64,000 bases of DNA, from IMG/VR virus record IMGVR_UViG_3300010938_000950, positions 145,767 through 209,766 of that record, one strand, 5' to 3'. The notes under the pieces were generated by a model that was not told the origin of the DNA, made no database searches, and saw only the letters and a list, made by a program, of their open reading frames with translations. Numbering within the stretch: the stretch's first letter is position 1; the number at the start of each line of letters is the position of its first letter. Both the position numbers and the translations under genes were made by a program. The stretch comes from a virus. Of this stretch, positions 29,065 through 36,751 are shown in pieces.

Positions 29065-29877
29065 ATGGCCAAGTTTCTCCTGACTGACTGGGAAATCAAC
29101 GGGTACGATGACTCCGACTTCATGGCATCGTACTATGATGACAAGTCCAACACCATCGGATTCACGTGCTATGGTAGCACGCGGTATCCCTCGGCCACTA
29201 TCATCGGACACAATACCGATGGCTCGACGACTGTTGTTGTCGATGGTGAGAATCTTCTCATGCCTAACTCTGACGTGGTGGAGAAGGCTCGACTGGTTCT
29301 GGAAGAAAACATCTTCCAGCGTCTCACCAAGTCCGATAAGCGTTTGGTAGATGAGCCGGAAGTGGAGGATCTTTCTAAGGGCCTCCGTGTTCGTCTGCTC
29401 ACCAGCGCTCGCATGCAGGTCCGCTCCACCGAACCTTGCACCAAGTGCAATGGTTCTGGCAAGTGGGTCAATCCTCGTCGGGAAACTGATGTTCGTGATT
29501 GCTTTTCTTGTGGTGGCTCTGGTCAACACAAGGGAGCTAAGGTCAAGAACGAGGAAGGAAAGCAGGTTTACGAAGTGTTGCCTGCCGACCTTGCAGGATC
29601 CGTAGTGGATTGGAATAGCTTCGGGCAGTTTTATGCCAGCGGCTATAACAAGCCCAATCGCCACAACACTACGGTTCAGTTCCGAACTGACGATAACAAG
29701 GTGGTTCGGGCCAGTCTTTCCAAGTTGCGCTTGGATCGGGACTACCAGTCACCCGAAGTTCTTCGTAAGAAAGCTAAGGATTTTTCCTTCAGCTATCAGT
29801 TCAGCGCTCTGTATCCTCGGTTCGCTTGGGATACTCGCAACTATGCGGCGCAAGTCGCCGCTCCCATTCACCGCTAG
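29065..29877 (+). CDS. DnaJ-type zinc-finger protein (270 aa)
   Basis: Residues 120-160 contain two knuckles (CTKCNGSGKWV and CFSCGGSGQH), one zinc site of the DnaJ cysteine-rich domain. The flanks (residues 1-110 and 165-265) are alpha/beta and unrecognised. The last residues APIHR come from repeat copy 29861, so the stop codon sits directly after the repeat. It may be a chaperone-like or RNA-binding adaptor. Confidence 0.7.
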   Translation: MAKFLLTDWEINGYDDSDFMASYYDDKSNTIGFTCYGSTRYPSATIIGHNTDGSTTVVVDGENLLMPNSDVVEKARLVLEENIFQRLTKSDKRLVDEPEVEDLSKGLRVRLLTSARMQVRSTEPCTKCNGSGKWVNPRRETDVRDCFSCGGSGQHKGAKVKNEEGKQVYEVLPADLAGSVVDWNSFGQFYASGYNKPNRHNTTVQFRTDDNKVVRASLSKLRLDRDYQSPEVLRKKAKDFSFSYQFSALYPRFAWDTRNYAAQVAAPIHR

Positions 29878-29892
29878 CCCGGAACGATCGCC

Positions 29893-30618
29893 ATGACGTT
29901 CGATGTTTCCAAGGTCACACACGAAAGCCGCATCCTGGTGGGTGCGGTTCAGGTCAACAAGCCCTTCATCTATCACGATGCCAGCTACGAATGCGCAGCA
30001 TGGTGGGAAGATCGTGAGGCTCAGACTGGAACGCATCCGGTCTATCTTGCTCGCAGCTACCATCATCCGAAGAATCTGACCCTGACGGCTCACATCAAGG
30101 CCAAGGTGGTGAATGATTACTTCCCTGGTCTTTGGGGTGGTGTGGCTATCAGTCGCGAGCCCTACAAGCCCAAGCATATTGGGGAAGAACGTACCATCTA
30201 TCGTGGCCTGGATATTGTCGAGGCCATCGAATCCACCGGAAATTCTCCCGGCTCTGACCTTGACATCTTCATTCACCCTTCTTGGTGGAAGGTGTTCACG
30301 GATGAAGCGGAGGCGGAGCTTCGAGAGGATTACCGGCGCCTTCCTGAGTTTTGGAACGAGTGGAACAATCTCGATCCTCAGACGTTCAGGACCAAGATGG
30401 ATGGTCGCTGGGAATTCGATGATGAGTTTCGTTCCCGTTTGGGAATGATTGCTCACTTCGGAAACCTGTTGGAGAAATGGTCTCGTCGAATCGAGAAGAT
30501 CAACTGGCGATATCAGTACCACAAGGTGGGTGGCAAGTACGACACGGCCTACCAGCGTGACAACTTCGCCAAGAATACCGAGTGGACCAAGTCCATTCCT
30601 ATTCAGACTCATACATGA
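29893..30618 (+). CDS. Hypothetical protein (241 aa)
   Basis: A beta-rich N-terminal half (RILVGAVQVNKPFIYHDASY; LTLTAHIKAKVVNDYFPGLWGG) and an acidic helical C-terminal half with many aromatic residues. No family recognised. The start ATG follows CCCGGAACG after repeat copy 29861. Confidence 0.7.
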   Translation: MTFDVSKVTHESRILVGAVQVNKPFIYHDASYECAAWWEDREAQTGTHPVYLARSYHHPKNLTLTAHIKAKVVNDYFPGLWGGVAISREPYKPKHIGEERTIYRGLDIVEAIESTGNSPGSDLDIFIHPSWWKVFTDEAEAELREDYRRLPEFWNEWNNLDPQTFRTKMDGRWEFDDEFRSRLGMIAHFGNLLEKWSRRIEKINWRYQYHKVGGKYDTAYQRDNFAKNTEWTKSIPIQTHT

Positions 30619-30914
30619 AAGAAATAGAAGTCTGGCCAGGTAACCACATCGTCCGCACCATTCAAAAAGCGCTCAAAGAAGCGCCCTGCTACTTCATCTT
30701 CAACGGTTGCCGAATTGAAGTTGTAGAAAGCATGATTGATCATAAAGATGCAGAAGCTCATCTTTATCAGGTCTATCTTGCCTATATGGATAAACGACCG
30801 GCACCCGTTTGGAATAGCAAGAGCGCAGAGAAGCCTTGTAAATCGTGTGGACGAAACAACTTCATCACTGACAAGAAATGTTGGTGGTGTGAAACCGCAA
30901 ATCCCTGTCTCTGA
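30615..30914 (+). CDS. Zinc-ribbon protein (99 aa)
   Basis: A soluble N-terminal alpha/beta part, then a C-terminal zinc ribbon (CKSCGRNNFITDKKCWWCE). The ATGA overlap couples it to 29893-30618. The ribbon resembles that of the 14635 product. Confidence 0.7.
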   Translation: MKEIEVWPGNHIVRTIQKALKEAPCYFIFNGCRIEVVESMIDHKDAEAHLYQVYLAYMDKRPAPVWNSKSAEKPCKSCGRNNFITDKKCWWCETANPCL

Positions 30915-30920
30915 AAGAAC

Positions 30921-31148
30921 ATGAAAGCATACATCTTCCTGAAGAATGATTCGGGGGAACCTCAACTTCTCGCAAAGGTGGAGGATCTGGAAGTTGTGCC
31001 GCGAGGCATCTATGTGATCGATGGGGTGGAATACCAGTATACTGGTCAGCCCACCTTCATCATCGACAAGATGCCTTATCTCTATGGTGGAAAACACCGA
31101 CTGACTCGGGTGGAATTCCAAGTAGAGAAAAAGATTCAAGAAACCTGA
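30921..31148 (+). CDS. Beta-rich small protein (75 aa)
   Basis: Alternating strands (AYIFLKNDSGEPQLLAKVED; GIYVIDGVEYQYTG) and a basic end. Not recognised. Confidence 0.6.
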   Translation: MKAYIFLKNDSGEPQLLAKVEDLEVVPRGIYVIDGVEYQYTGQPTFIIDKMPYLYGGKHRLTRVEFQVEKKIQET

Positions 31149-31155
31149 ACATCAA

Positions 31156-31500
31156 ATGTTCGTCCTCTTCAACACACTCTTCCGAAAAAAGGAAGAGAAA
31201 TGCCAGCCGCAGGGTGGACCGTATCGGATGCCGGCAGAGATGCCGCCTCCCATTCCCGACCCGCCCAAACCAAAACCCAAACGTCAATTCAAATTCAAAA
31301 TGCCTGCCGTCAATCCCAGTAAGACTACCAAAGTCTTCATGTGCATTCTCGCAATTGGTGCCTGCCTGATCGGAATGGGTCTTCTGTACGATGCCCCATT
31401 GCTGGGTCTGGGTTTCAAATGGGGTACGGGTGGGGCACTTGGCGTTCTTGCTGTATTCTTCGCTGTCAAGGTCTTCGTGATCATCGACGACAAAGAGTAA
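31156..31500 (+). CDS. Pro-rich membrane protein (114 aa)
   Basis: The N-terminus is Pro/Lys-rich (MPPPIPDPPKPKPK), partly encoded by a degenerate repeat copy at 31247. Two membrane helices follow (FMCILAIGACLIGMGLLY and GTGGALGVLAVFFAVKVFVI). Unknown role. Confidence 0.65.
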   Translation: MFVLFNTLFRKKEEKCQPQGGPYRMPAEMPPPIPDPPKPKPKRQFKFKMPAVNPSKTTKVFMCILAIGACLIGMGLLYDAPLLGLGFKWGTGGALGVLAVFFAVKVFVIIDDKE

Positions 31501-31501
31501 C

Positions 31502-31675
31502 ATGCAAAGGTTCTTCATCATAATCACCATATTGATTGCCCTATTCACTGGCTGGTGTTTCTACACTAAACAGCCACGTGAAACCAAGGCACTCAATCTG
31601 GTAAATACGATGTTGGGCCTGCGACTTATAATTCTTTACTCGCAGAAAAAGGACAGAAGCAAAAATCATGGGTGA
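31502..31675 (+). CDS. Single-span membrane protein (57 aa)
   Basis: An N-terminal membrane helix (FFIIITILIALFTGWCFY) with a basic tail. It starts one base after the previous stop and overlaps the next gene by eight bases. Confidence 0.55.
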   Translation: MQRFFIIITILIALFTGWCFYTKQPRETKALNLVNTMLGLRLIILYSQKKDRSKNHG

Positions 31676-31859
31676 TAAGGTCAAGCCTTGGCACAATCGT
31701 AAGCCGAAGAAGCATGGTGAGCAGCGCGGTAAGCGTGTGCATCCATTGCGTCCCAGCCAAGACAAGCGTATCGTTCCTCTTCGACCGAATGATCGTTATG
31801 GGGACGAGCGTGTTCGAGAGTACAATCTCGACGATTACGACGACTACCTGGACCACTAG
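31668..31859 (+). CDS. Small basic/acidic protein (63 aa)
   Basis: The N-terminal two thirds are highly basic (NRKPKKHGEQRGKRVHPLRP) and the end is acidic (YNLDDYDDYLDH). Not recognised. Confidence 0.6.
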   Translation: MGDKVKPWHNRKPKKHGEQRGKRVHPLRPSQDKRIVPLRPNDRYGDERVREYNLDDYDDYLDH

Positions 31860-31864
31860 AAGTC

Positions 31865-32170
31865 ATGGGCGGTCCCATCAAACCCAAGGATGTGCAATCC
31901 AAAAAGGATGCTGCACTTCCCGAAGAAGTCTTCGAGGTTTTCAACCAGCTCATCGTCGAAAATTGGGATGGTCGTTCGGCTACTGTCAATCAAGATGAGG
32001 CTTGCAAACGCATATGCAAGGCTCTAAAGATCAAGAGTGGCGAAGCTTACGACCGTGGCCTGCTTGATGTAGAGTCTGCGTATCGAAAGGCCGGCTGGAA
32101 AGTCGTTTTCGATAAGCCCGGTTTCAACGAAAACTACGATGCCTTCTTCGTCTTTTCCAAAAAGAAATAG
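31865..32170 (+). CDS. Conserved phage protein (101 aa)
   Basis: The pattern VFEVFNQLIVENWDGRSATV followed by AGWKVVFDKPG-NENYDAFF is one I recall from many large phages. It is an alpha/beta protein of unknown function. Start after CTAGAAGTC. Confidence 0.7.
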   Translation: MGGPIKPKDVQSKKDAALPEEVFEVFNQLIVENWDGRSATVNQDEACKRICKALKIKSGEAYDRGLLDVESAYRKAGWKVVFDKPGFNENYDAFFVFSKKK

Positions 32171-32173
32171 CAA

Positions 32174-32419
32174 ATGAAAGACGCTCTCTGGGTTTTCAAA
32201 TCGTTCGGCTTCAAGGCCGGCGTCCTTTTCGTCTTGGGCGCCGTTGGTCTCAAGATCCGACGACTCCTGGGCCGCTCGAAAAAGCCCAAGAAATTCGAGG
32301 AGTTATCTGACGAAGAAGCTAGGAAGGTAGCTGCACAATTCGGCATCTTTCCTGGTCAAAGTCGTCATATGCTCAACTACCAATTCAACGAGCAGAACGA
32401 AAACAGGACTCTGCACTGA
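32174..32419 (+). CDS. Small membrane-anchored protein (81 aa)
   Basis: A hydrophobic N-terminal helix (GFKAGVLFVLGAVGLKI) and a basic then acidic soluble tail (EELSDEEARKVAAQFGIFPG). Unknown. Confidence 0.6.
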   Translation: MKDALWVFKSFGFKAGVLFVLGAVGLKIRRLLGRSKKPKKFEELSDEEARKVAAQFGIFPGQSRHMLNYQFNEQNENRTLH

Positions 32420-32420
32420 C

Positions 32421-32726
32421 ATGCGATTCACCACCATCAGCGGTTCACTTTACGAAGTGGATACCGAGAACAAAAAGATCCGGCGCCTCAACGGCAAAAA
32501 GGATCCCACTCCACGTCAAGGGAAAGATGGTGAGTGGCGCGGTTATCTTGGCGAGCTGTCCGTTACTATCGGTCAGCCTGTTTGGATTATCTGGGCAGAT
32601 GCTCATCCCTTGACGGATGAAACCAAGGGCCTCTTCGGTATCAATGATGCCGATGATGTTCCTGTTCCTGGTCGCTCTACCTTCACTAGTGTGGTGGTAG
32701 AGATCGATGACAAAGTATACCACTAA
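32421..32726 (+). CDS. Beta-rich hypothetical protein (101 aa)
   Basis: Starts TTISGSLYEVDTENKKIRRL, then GEWRGYLGELSVTIGQPVWI, and ends with strands (STFTSVVVEID). The order suggests a beta-barrel or sandwich. This pattern occurs in conserved phage proteins of unknown role. Confidence 0.65.
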   Translation: MRFTTISGSLYEVDTENKKIRRLNGKKDPTPRQGKDGEWRGYLGELSVTIGQPVWIIWADAHPLTDETKGLFGINDADDVPVPGRSTFTSVVVEIDDKVYH

Positions 32727-33227
32727 ATCCTCATAAGGATTAGGTAGGTGTTTCGTGTTCTTAGTACGGCAACAAAGAAAAGTGATTGGGTCGTTTGACC
32801 TATTCGTGGACGCTTGGTTGTACGTCTACCTAGAATGCGAATGCTTTGCGATGATCCTAGAGCGGGGAACCAGTTATAACTGGATAGTAAATCCCGCTCT
32901 GAGTAATTAGACTTAGCTATTACATATCTCAGCAGGTATTCGAAAATTCCGCTGCGGCTGTAACGGCTCCCATTCACGGCAACCGCTCGCCGATTGCCGT
33001 CGAATCGCTTACGCAAACGGGGCACACGAGCCCCATTGAATGACGGAGCTAAATCTCCTCAGAGAGATGACGCAACGGCAGACGATGCCGGCTCCTGTAA
33101 ACTGTCCCGTGTTTGTCAGACGGGACATACTTACTTATATAAGTCGCTATGAACTAATAGCATCTCAACGTGTTGTTGGGACTAGGATAGTGAATAGCAT
33201 GTCTCGTCAAAAAGGAATTCACAAATC
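32727..33227 (+). other. Non-coding structured region (501 bases)
   Basis: No supported gene. AGAGCGGG (about 32859) pairs with CCCGCTCT (about 32893) around CCAGTT-AT-AACTGG. Repeat copy 32967 lies in the middle. The rest is AT-rich near 33130-33227, with a weak ribosome-binding site for the next gene. Confidence 0.45.
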
Positions 33228-33656
33228 ATGAGCACTTCTCTCGATATCACGGTGACGCTCGTCCAGGTGGACGGCAAGATCGACCTCGACCAGTCCGCTG
33301 CGGCCTTCCGCACGGCGGCCCTCAAGCGCCAGGCGGAGCTGGAGACGGAGACGACCGAGATCGCTGCGGCGGTCGAGGCCATCTACGACCAGCACCACGG
33401 CAAGTCCATCCCGATGCCGACCCTCGGCTCGATGGTGGCGCAGGCGCTCAACGCCCAGCCGGAGAACTTTGCGGTTCTCAGCGAGCGTGCCCTCGACTAC
33501 GTCCGGGCGAACAGCCAGGGCGAGGTCAAGGATGGTGTCGAGGAGCGTCCCGATTCGCTCTTCGTCATCAGCAAGGGCAAGGGCGGTGGCTGCGGTCGCC
33601 GTGCCGACCTTCCGGCCAAGCCGGCCAAGCCCGCCAAGGGCAGCAAGACGGCCTGA
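33228..33656 (+). CDS. Hypothetical protein (142 aa), paralogue of 15432
   Basis: It shares QxDGKxDL-x-S, the helical middle and the GKGGG-xx-R tail with the 15432 product. Unlike its neighbours it is very GC-rich, with codons ending in C or G, resembling the left part of the window, so it was probably moved or duplicated from there. The tail is Lys/Pro/Ala-rich (KPAKPAKPAKGSK), as in nucleic-acid-binding tails. Confidence 0.75.
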   Translation: MSTSLDITVTLVQVDGKIDLDQSAAAFRTAALKRQAELETETTEIAAAVEAIYDQHHGKSIPMPTLGSMVAQALNAQPENFAVLSERALDYVRANSQGEVKDGVEERPDSLFVISKGKGGGCGRRADLPAKPAKPAKGSKTA

Positions 33657-33663
33657 TCCGTCA

Positions 33664-33701
33664 GTGAATAGGGGCTGGCTGTAAAGGTCAGCCCCATTCA
33701 C
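33664..33701 (+). terminator. Inverted-repeat hairpin containing a repeat variant
   Basis: GTGAAT-A-GGGGCTG pairs with CAGCCCC-ATTCAC, so the repeat variant (CCCCATTCAC) forms the 3' arm and its complement the 5' arm. It follows the 33656 stop by seven bases. It has no T-tract, so processing or termination by another route is possible. Confidence 0.5.
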
Positions 33702-33717
33702 AAGTCTAAAGATATTG

Positions 33718-33781
33718 GTTAGGCCATAGTAATCCTTCCTTCTATATTTGCTAAATAAAACAGGGTTACTGCTTTCCTAAC
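33718..33781 (+). ncRNA. Structured RNA element C
   Basis: Outer stem GTTAGG/CCTAAC, loop CCAT opposite GCTTT, inner stem AGTAATCCT/AGGGTTACT, then TCCTTCTA and AAAACAG in the terminal loop. It has the same architecture as elements A, B and D with different, compensated stem sequences. Confidence 0.75.
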
Positions 33782-33785
33782 TAAG

Positions 33786-33870
33786 ACGAGCCATGTAGAT
33801 GCATGTTTACACCATGCATTCGCCCTTCCTTCTATACTGCGAACATAAAACAGGGCCTACGCTTACTCGT
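33786..33870 (+). ncRNA. Structured RNA element D
   Basis: Outer stem ACGAG/CTCGT, loop CCAT opposite GCTTA, inner stem split by an inserted hairpin (ATGCATG/CATGCAT) between GTAG and GCCCT, pairing with AGGGC and CTAC. The terminal-loop sequences TCCTTCTA and AAAACAG are unchanged. It starts five bases after element C. Confidence 0.7.
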
Positions 33871-33986
33871 CACTTTTCAGAGATAGGCCATAGTCTCATT
33901 CACTGAGAATACTATGTGCTTAGTTGTAATGGTAAGTGATATTGCCATTACCCCGGAGGTATGACCATAAGGCGTATCCTCCGTTT

Positions 33987-34054
33987 CCCATCATGGTATG
34001 ACGCCAATTGTGTAGCTACATGGCGTGGGGATGGTTCGATTCCACCCGGTGGGA
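33987..34054 (+). ncRNA. tRNA-like element TLS5
   Basis: CCCATCA pairs with CGGTGGG (six of seven), and there is a T-arm (GATGG-TTCGATT-CCACC). The interior is a single extended stem ACGCCA/TGGCGT around ATTGTGTAGCTACA, not a D-arm plus anticodon arm. 68 nt, no CCA. Confidence 0.45.
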
Positions 34055-34124
34055 CTGGCGCCTACAGACACTCTAAGTCCTTTTCCTTCCAGGCAATGTA
34101 GTCTGATGGCGCCTCTATGTTTAT

Positions 34125-34251
34125 CCCCGTACGTATTGGTGCGAGCGTTAGTGCAAGTAATCAGTGTTCTAGAAGCTGATGATGCCAAGAGTCTGCTAGC
34201 GACTCATACGGAGTGAAACTAACTAGCTGGGTTCGAGTCCCAGTGCGGGGT
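34125..34251 (+). ncRNA. tRNA-like element TLS6, 127 nt
   Basis: CCCCGTA pairs with TGCGGGG, and the T-arm is perfect (CTGGG-TTCGAGT-CCCAG). Inside is a hairpin GAGTC-TGCTAGC-GACTC whose seven-base loop contains CTA in the anticodon position, but without the usual T before it. About 50 extra bases precede it, including ATCAG/CTGAT. It could be a tRNA with an insertion in the D region or a non-decoding mimic. It ends 20 bases before the gene at 34272. Confidence 0.45.
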
Positions 34252-34271
34252 GCCCTTTCCAAAAAGAAAAC

Positions 34272-34535
34272 ATGCAACACATCGAAGATCCTCCTCCCTG
34301 TCGTCATTGTGGACGCTGCGTATTCTGCGGACCTCCTTGCTGTGATGGTATGGCAGAGGACATCAAGGCGTGGCAAAACTCTCCAGAATATCTGGAGCTA
34401 GTTCGTAAGCAAAAAGAAGAAGGCAAGCGAGCCAAAGCCGAAAGAAAAGCCGCCAAGAAATTGCGGCGGCAAAAGCAGCTTGCCGAACGAAACAATCCTC
34501 CCATTCACAGCAACCTTCAACCGCAAGAAAAATGA
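34272..34535 (+). CDS. Cys-rich N-terminal protein with basic helix (87 aa)
   Basis: Residues 9-24 contain six cysteines (CRHCGRCVFCGPPCC), a dense metal-binding cluster. Residues 45-75 form a very basic helix (KRAKAERKAAKKLRRQKQ). The end NPPIHS is encoded by repeat copy 34498, which is also the leader of the next gene (ATGA overlap). Confidence 0.7.
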   Translation: MQHIEDPPPCRHCGRCVFCGPPCCDGMAEDIKAWQNSPEYLELVRKQKEEGKRAKAERKAAKKLRRQKQLAERNNPPIHSNLQPQEK

Positions 34536-35122
34536 ACAAACCCTACATTCAGCTCGACGAAAACTTCCCTGGCATCGTGAGTCTCTTCATGTATGACAAG
34601 GAAAATGCCAAGAACCTTTCCTCTATGGCGGAGACCATTCTGCGCCGGGAGCGTTCTGGTCTGAGTCAGGGTCAGCGAGAGCTGATTGCTGCGGTCGTTT
34701 CTCGCTGCAACGAGTGTCAGTTCTGCTATCGTTCGCACGCTGCCTGTGCCAAGGAATACTTGGGTGAGGAGCTGGTGGACGAGGTGTGCGAGAAGCTGAA
34801 TCCCGAAGCGGTTCCTCCCAAGTTCCGAGCGCTGCTTGGTCTGGCTGCCAATGTGACGGTTCTCGATCGTGAGGCCATTGCACGTTCGGTTGCTCTTGCC
34901 AAGGAGCTTCAAGCTTCAGACGAAGAGATTCACGATACCGTTCTGGTGGCTGCCTTCTTCAACATGTGCAACCGCTATGTGGACGGCCTCGGTACCACGT
35001 TCAAGGAGAACGAGCCCGAGGAAGGCGGTCGTAGTCTTCGCAAGTACGGCTACATCTTTGGTGTTCGTCGCTTCATTGGCGAAGTTCTCCCCAAGATGTG
35101 GGCGAATCTCTGGAAGGAGTAG
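34532..35122 (+). CDS. AhpD/carboxymuconolactone decarboxylase-like peroxidase-family protein (196 aa)
   Basis: The all-helical fold pattern contains the signature ECQFCYRSH (CxxC plus His, about residues 69-77) used by AhpD-like proteins for disulfide-based peroxide reduction. DETIHDTVL-type helices follow. Phage copies may protect against host oxidative response; no partner (AhpC) is seen here. Length fits the family. Confidence 0.8.
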   Translation: MNKPYIQLDENFPGIVSLFMYDKENAKNLSSMAETILRRERSGLSQGQRELIAAVVSRCNECQFCYRSHAACAKEYLGEELVDEVCEKLNPEAVPPKFRALLGLAANVTVLDREAIARSVALAKELQASDEEIHDTVLVAAFFNMCNRYVDGLGTTFKENEPEEGGRSLRKYGYIFGVRRFIGEVLPKMWANLWKE

Positions 35123-35126
35123 AAGC

Positions 35127-35705
35127 ATGGCCGGGTCGGTGGCTGTTGCCGTAAATCCCCAGACCGTGGATATCCGACCCTTCGTAAAATATCTTTGTGG
35201 AATGGATAAGCGCATTGTTGTTTATCCATTCTATGAGGATGTAGAAGAAAACAAGGGATTCTTCGTTACGAAGGACAACATCTTCATCCCATACGTCCTA
35301 CCTAAGATTGAGCACGACATTGCTCATCTCTTAGAGTTGCGTAATTCCAAGCGCTGGACTATGGTGGATTGGGGCATGCCTCGCTTCGAGAAGGATGACA
35401 TCAAGCCTAGTCCATTCTTTGCTGCATTGAGTCGTGAGATTCGTACCCGAGCCATCCAGCTTCATATGGAGCCGGAAGCTGTCGGCAATATGAACAGCAC
35501 AACTTACAATCAGTTGGCCAATCATTATTGGTCAGACATGGTGAAGAAGCTTCTACCGTTTGGTCGCTTCCAAACCTATCAAGATGTAGAGTGTTGGCTC
35601 GGACACTTGAGAGAGTGTACCTACAAGGCTTGGTGCCAAGATCGAATTGTCCACGAATGGAAGATTCGTTTGAATCATATCCAGAATTGGATGGAAACCG
35701 CATGA
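35127..35705 (+). CDS. Hypothetical protein (192 aa)
   Basis: An alpha/beta protein. The strand pair IVVYPFYEDVEENKGFFVT is followed by IEHDIAHLLELRNSKRW, where HDIAHLLE is a helix with His/Asp/Glu. The C-terminal half is helical and aromatic. This pattern recurs in phage proteins of unknown role. The ATG after GGAGTAGAAGC is preferred over an upstream in-frame extension that overlaps the peroxidase-like gene. Confidence 0.65.
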   Translation: MAGSVAVAVNPQTVDIRPFVKYLCGMDKRIVVYPFYEDVEENKGFFVTKDNIFIPYVLPKIEHDIAHLLELRNSKRWTMVDWGMPRFEKDDIKPSPFFAALSREIRTRAIQLHMEPEAVGNMNSTTYNQLANHYWSDMVKKLLPFGRFQTYQDVECWLGHLRECTYKAWCQDRIVHEWKIRLNHIQNWMETA

Positions 35706-35881
35706 GATTCAAAGCCACCTTCAAAACCCCGGACGTTCTAGACTATGCGCTAGAATACTTCGAGGGTGAAGACCGAGAAACCGCTAAAGAACTGGCTGAA
35801 AAGTACATCGAATATGGTGAGTATATTACCATCGTATTCGATACCGAAACTCAAACCGCTACTGTCCTACCTATCAGGTAG
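35702..35881 (+). CDS. Small acidic protein (59 aa)
   Basis: A short alpha/beta protein (ATFKTPDVLDYALEYF; YITIVFDTETQTATV) that resembles small conserved phage proteins. ATGA-coupled to 35127-35705. Confidence 0.65.
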   Translation: MRFKATFKTPDVLDYALEYFEGEDRETAKELAEKYIEYGEYITIVFDTETQTATVLPIR

Positions 35882-35901
35882 GCCACCAAAGAAGAAAGAC
35901 A

Positions 35902-36273
35902 ATGCCGAAGATGCAGAAGCTCCTGACTATGAATCGTCAGGGCGAGTTCCAGATTTACACCTATGGTGATTCTCACTGTGGAACACTGACCAATCAGTTC
36001 CTTCCGGTGAAGTATCATCTGGTGTGTGAATGCGAGAACATCCTGGATCCGCGCGGGTTCCTGTTCGAGCAGGTCAGCGTGGACACCTTCTTCAAGAGCT
36101 TGAAGAAGACCAAGCTTTCCTGTGAGAAGCTGACCATTTCTTGCTGCAAGAAGTTGGTCTCTCTCATTCGCAAGGACAATCCGGTCTGTCGGGTGCGCAG
36201 CATCAAGCTGACGCTTTCGCCTCACCCGTTCCAGGCCAGCATGACCTACTCAGTCGAGCCCATCCGCGCCTAA
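35902..36273 (+). CDS. Hypothetical protein (123 aa)
   Basis: A beta-rich N-terminus (GEFQIYTYGDSHCGTL) and six Cys spread over the middle (VCECENI; LSCEKLTISCCKKL). Basic overall. Not recognised. Start after AAGAAGAAAGAC. Confidence 0.65.
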   Translation: MPKMQKLLTMNRQGEFQIYTYGDSHCGTLTNQFLPVKYHLVCECENILDPRGFLFEQVSVDTFFKSLKKTKLSCEKLTISCCKKLVSLIRKDNPVCRVRSIKLTLSPHPFQASMTYSVEPIRA

Positions 36274-36292
36274 CAGCGCAAGGTAGGTTGCG

Positions 36293-36751
36293 ATGCAAAC
36301 GAACTACCTTCAGCACGTTTTTGATCAGGCGCTCTTTCAGAAGTCAGTGGACAAAACCATTGCTATTGCGGAGCGCCTAAAGAAGAGTGAAGGTTTCGAT
36401 ACCATCGCTTTCAGTGGAATGAGCGGGGCAGCAATGGCTTTCCTGCTCTCTCACTGGATGAATGTCCCTTTGTTGTGTGTTCGCAAAAAGGCTGACACTT
36501 CTCATTACGTCCAGTCATCTCGAAAGTTTCTGGAAGGTAATGTGGCGGATGTTCACAGGTATCTGATTGTTGATGACTTCATCTCCAGCGGAGCTACGGT
36601 CCAATACATCATTGATACCATCAAATATAGCAGATTCGATAGTGAGTGTGTTGGCATGATTATGTATGCTGCATACTCAAATCGAGAATGGACTCACCCT
36701 ATTACTAGGGAAGTTTACCGCGTGATAACTTCCAGTCCGGAAGCGACATGA
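36293..36751 (+). CDS. Phosphoribosyltransferase-family protein (152 aa)
   Basis: The PRPP-binding motif is visible as RYLIVDDFISSGATV (about residues 89-103), the pyrophosphate-loop region as FSGMSGAAMA, and the flexible loop around VRKKADTSHYVQSSRKF. This is a type I phosphoribosyltransferase fold. The substrate is unclear; it may be salvage of a base or a regulatory role. Next to a winged-helix gene. Confidence 0.8.
   Translation: MQTNYLQHVFDQALFQKSVDKTIAIAERLKKSEGFDTIAFSGMSGAAMAFLLSHWMNVPLLCVRKKADTSHYVQSSRKFLEGNVADVHRYLIVDDFISSGATVQYIIDTIKYSRFDSECVGMIMYAAYSNREWTHPITREVYRVITSSPEAT

Larger units (their letters stand above)
33657..34271 (+). other. Non-coding RNA island (615 bases)
   Basis: It contains, in order, a terminator-like hairpin built on a repeat variant (33664-33701), RNA elements C and D (33718-33870), and tRNA-like elements TLS5 and TLS6 (33987-34251). 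No protein gene is supported in any frame. Confidence 0.6.

Noticed and set aside
18461-33870. Elements A-D as integron attC sites
   Set aside because: The outer arms are not conserved in sequence (no RYYYAAC/GTTRRRY pair in all four) and no integrase gene is present; the conservation is in loops.
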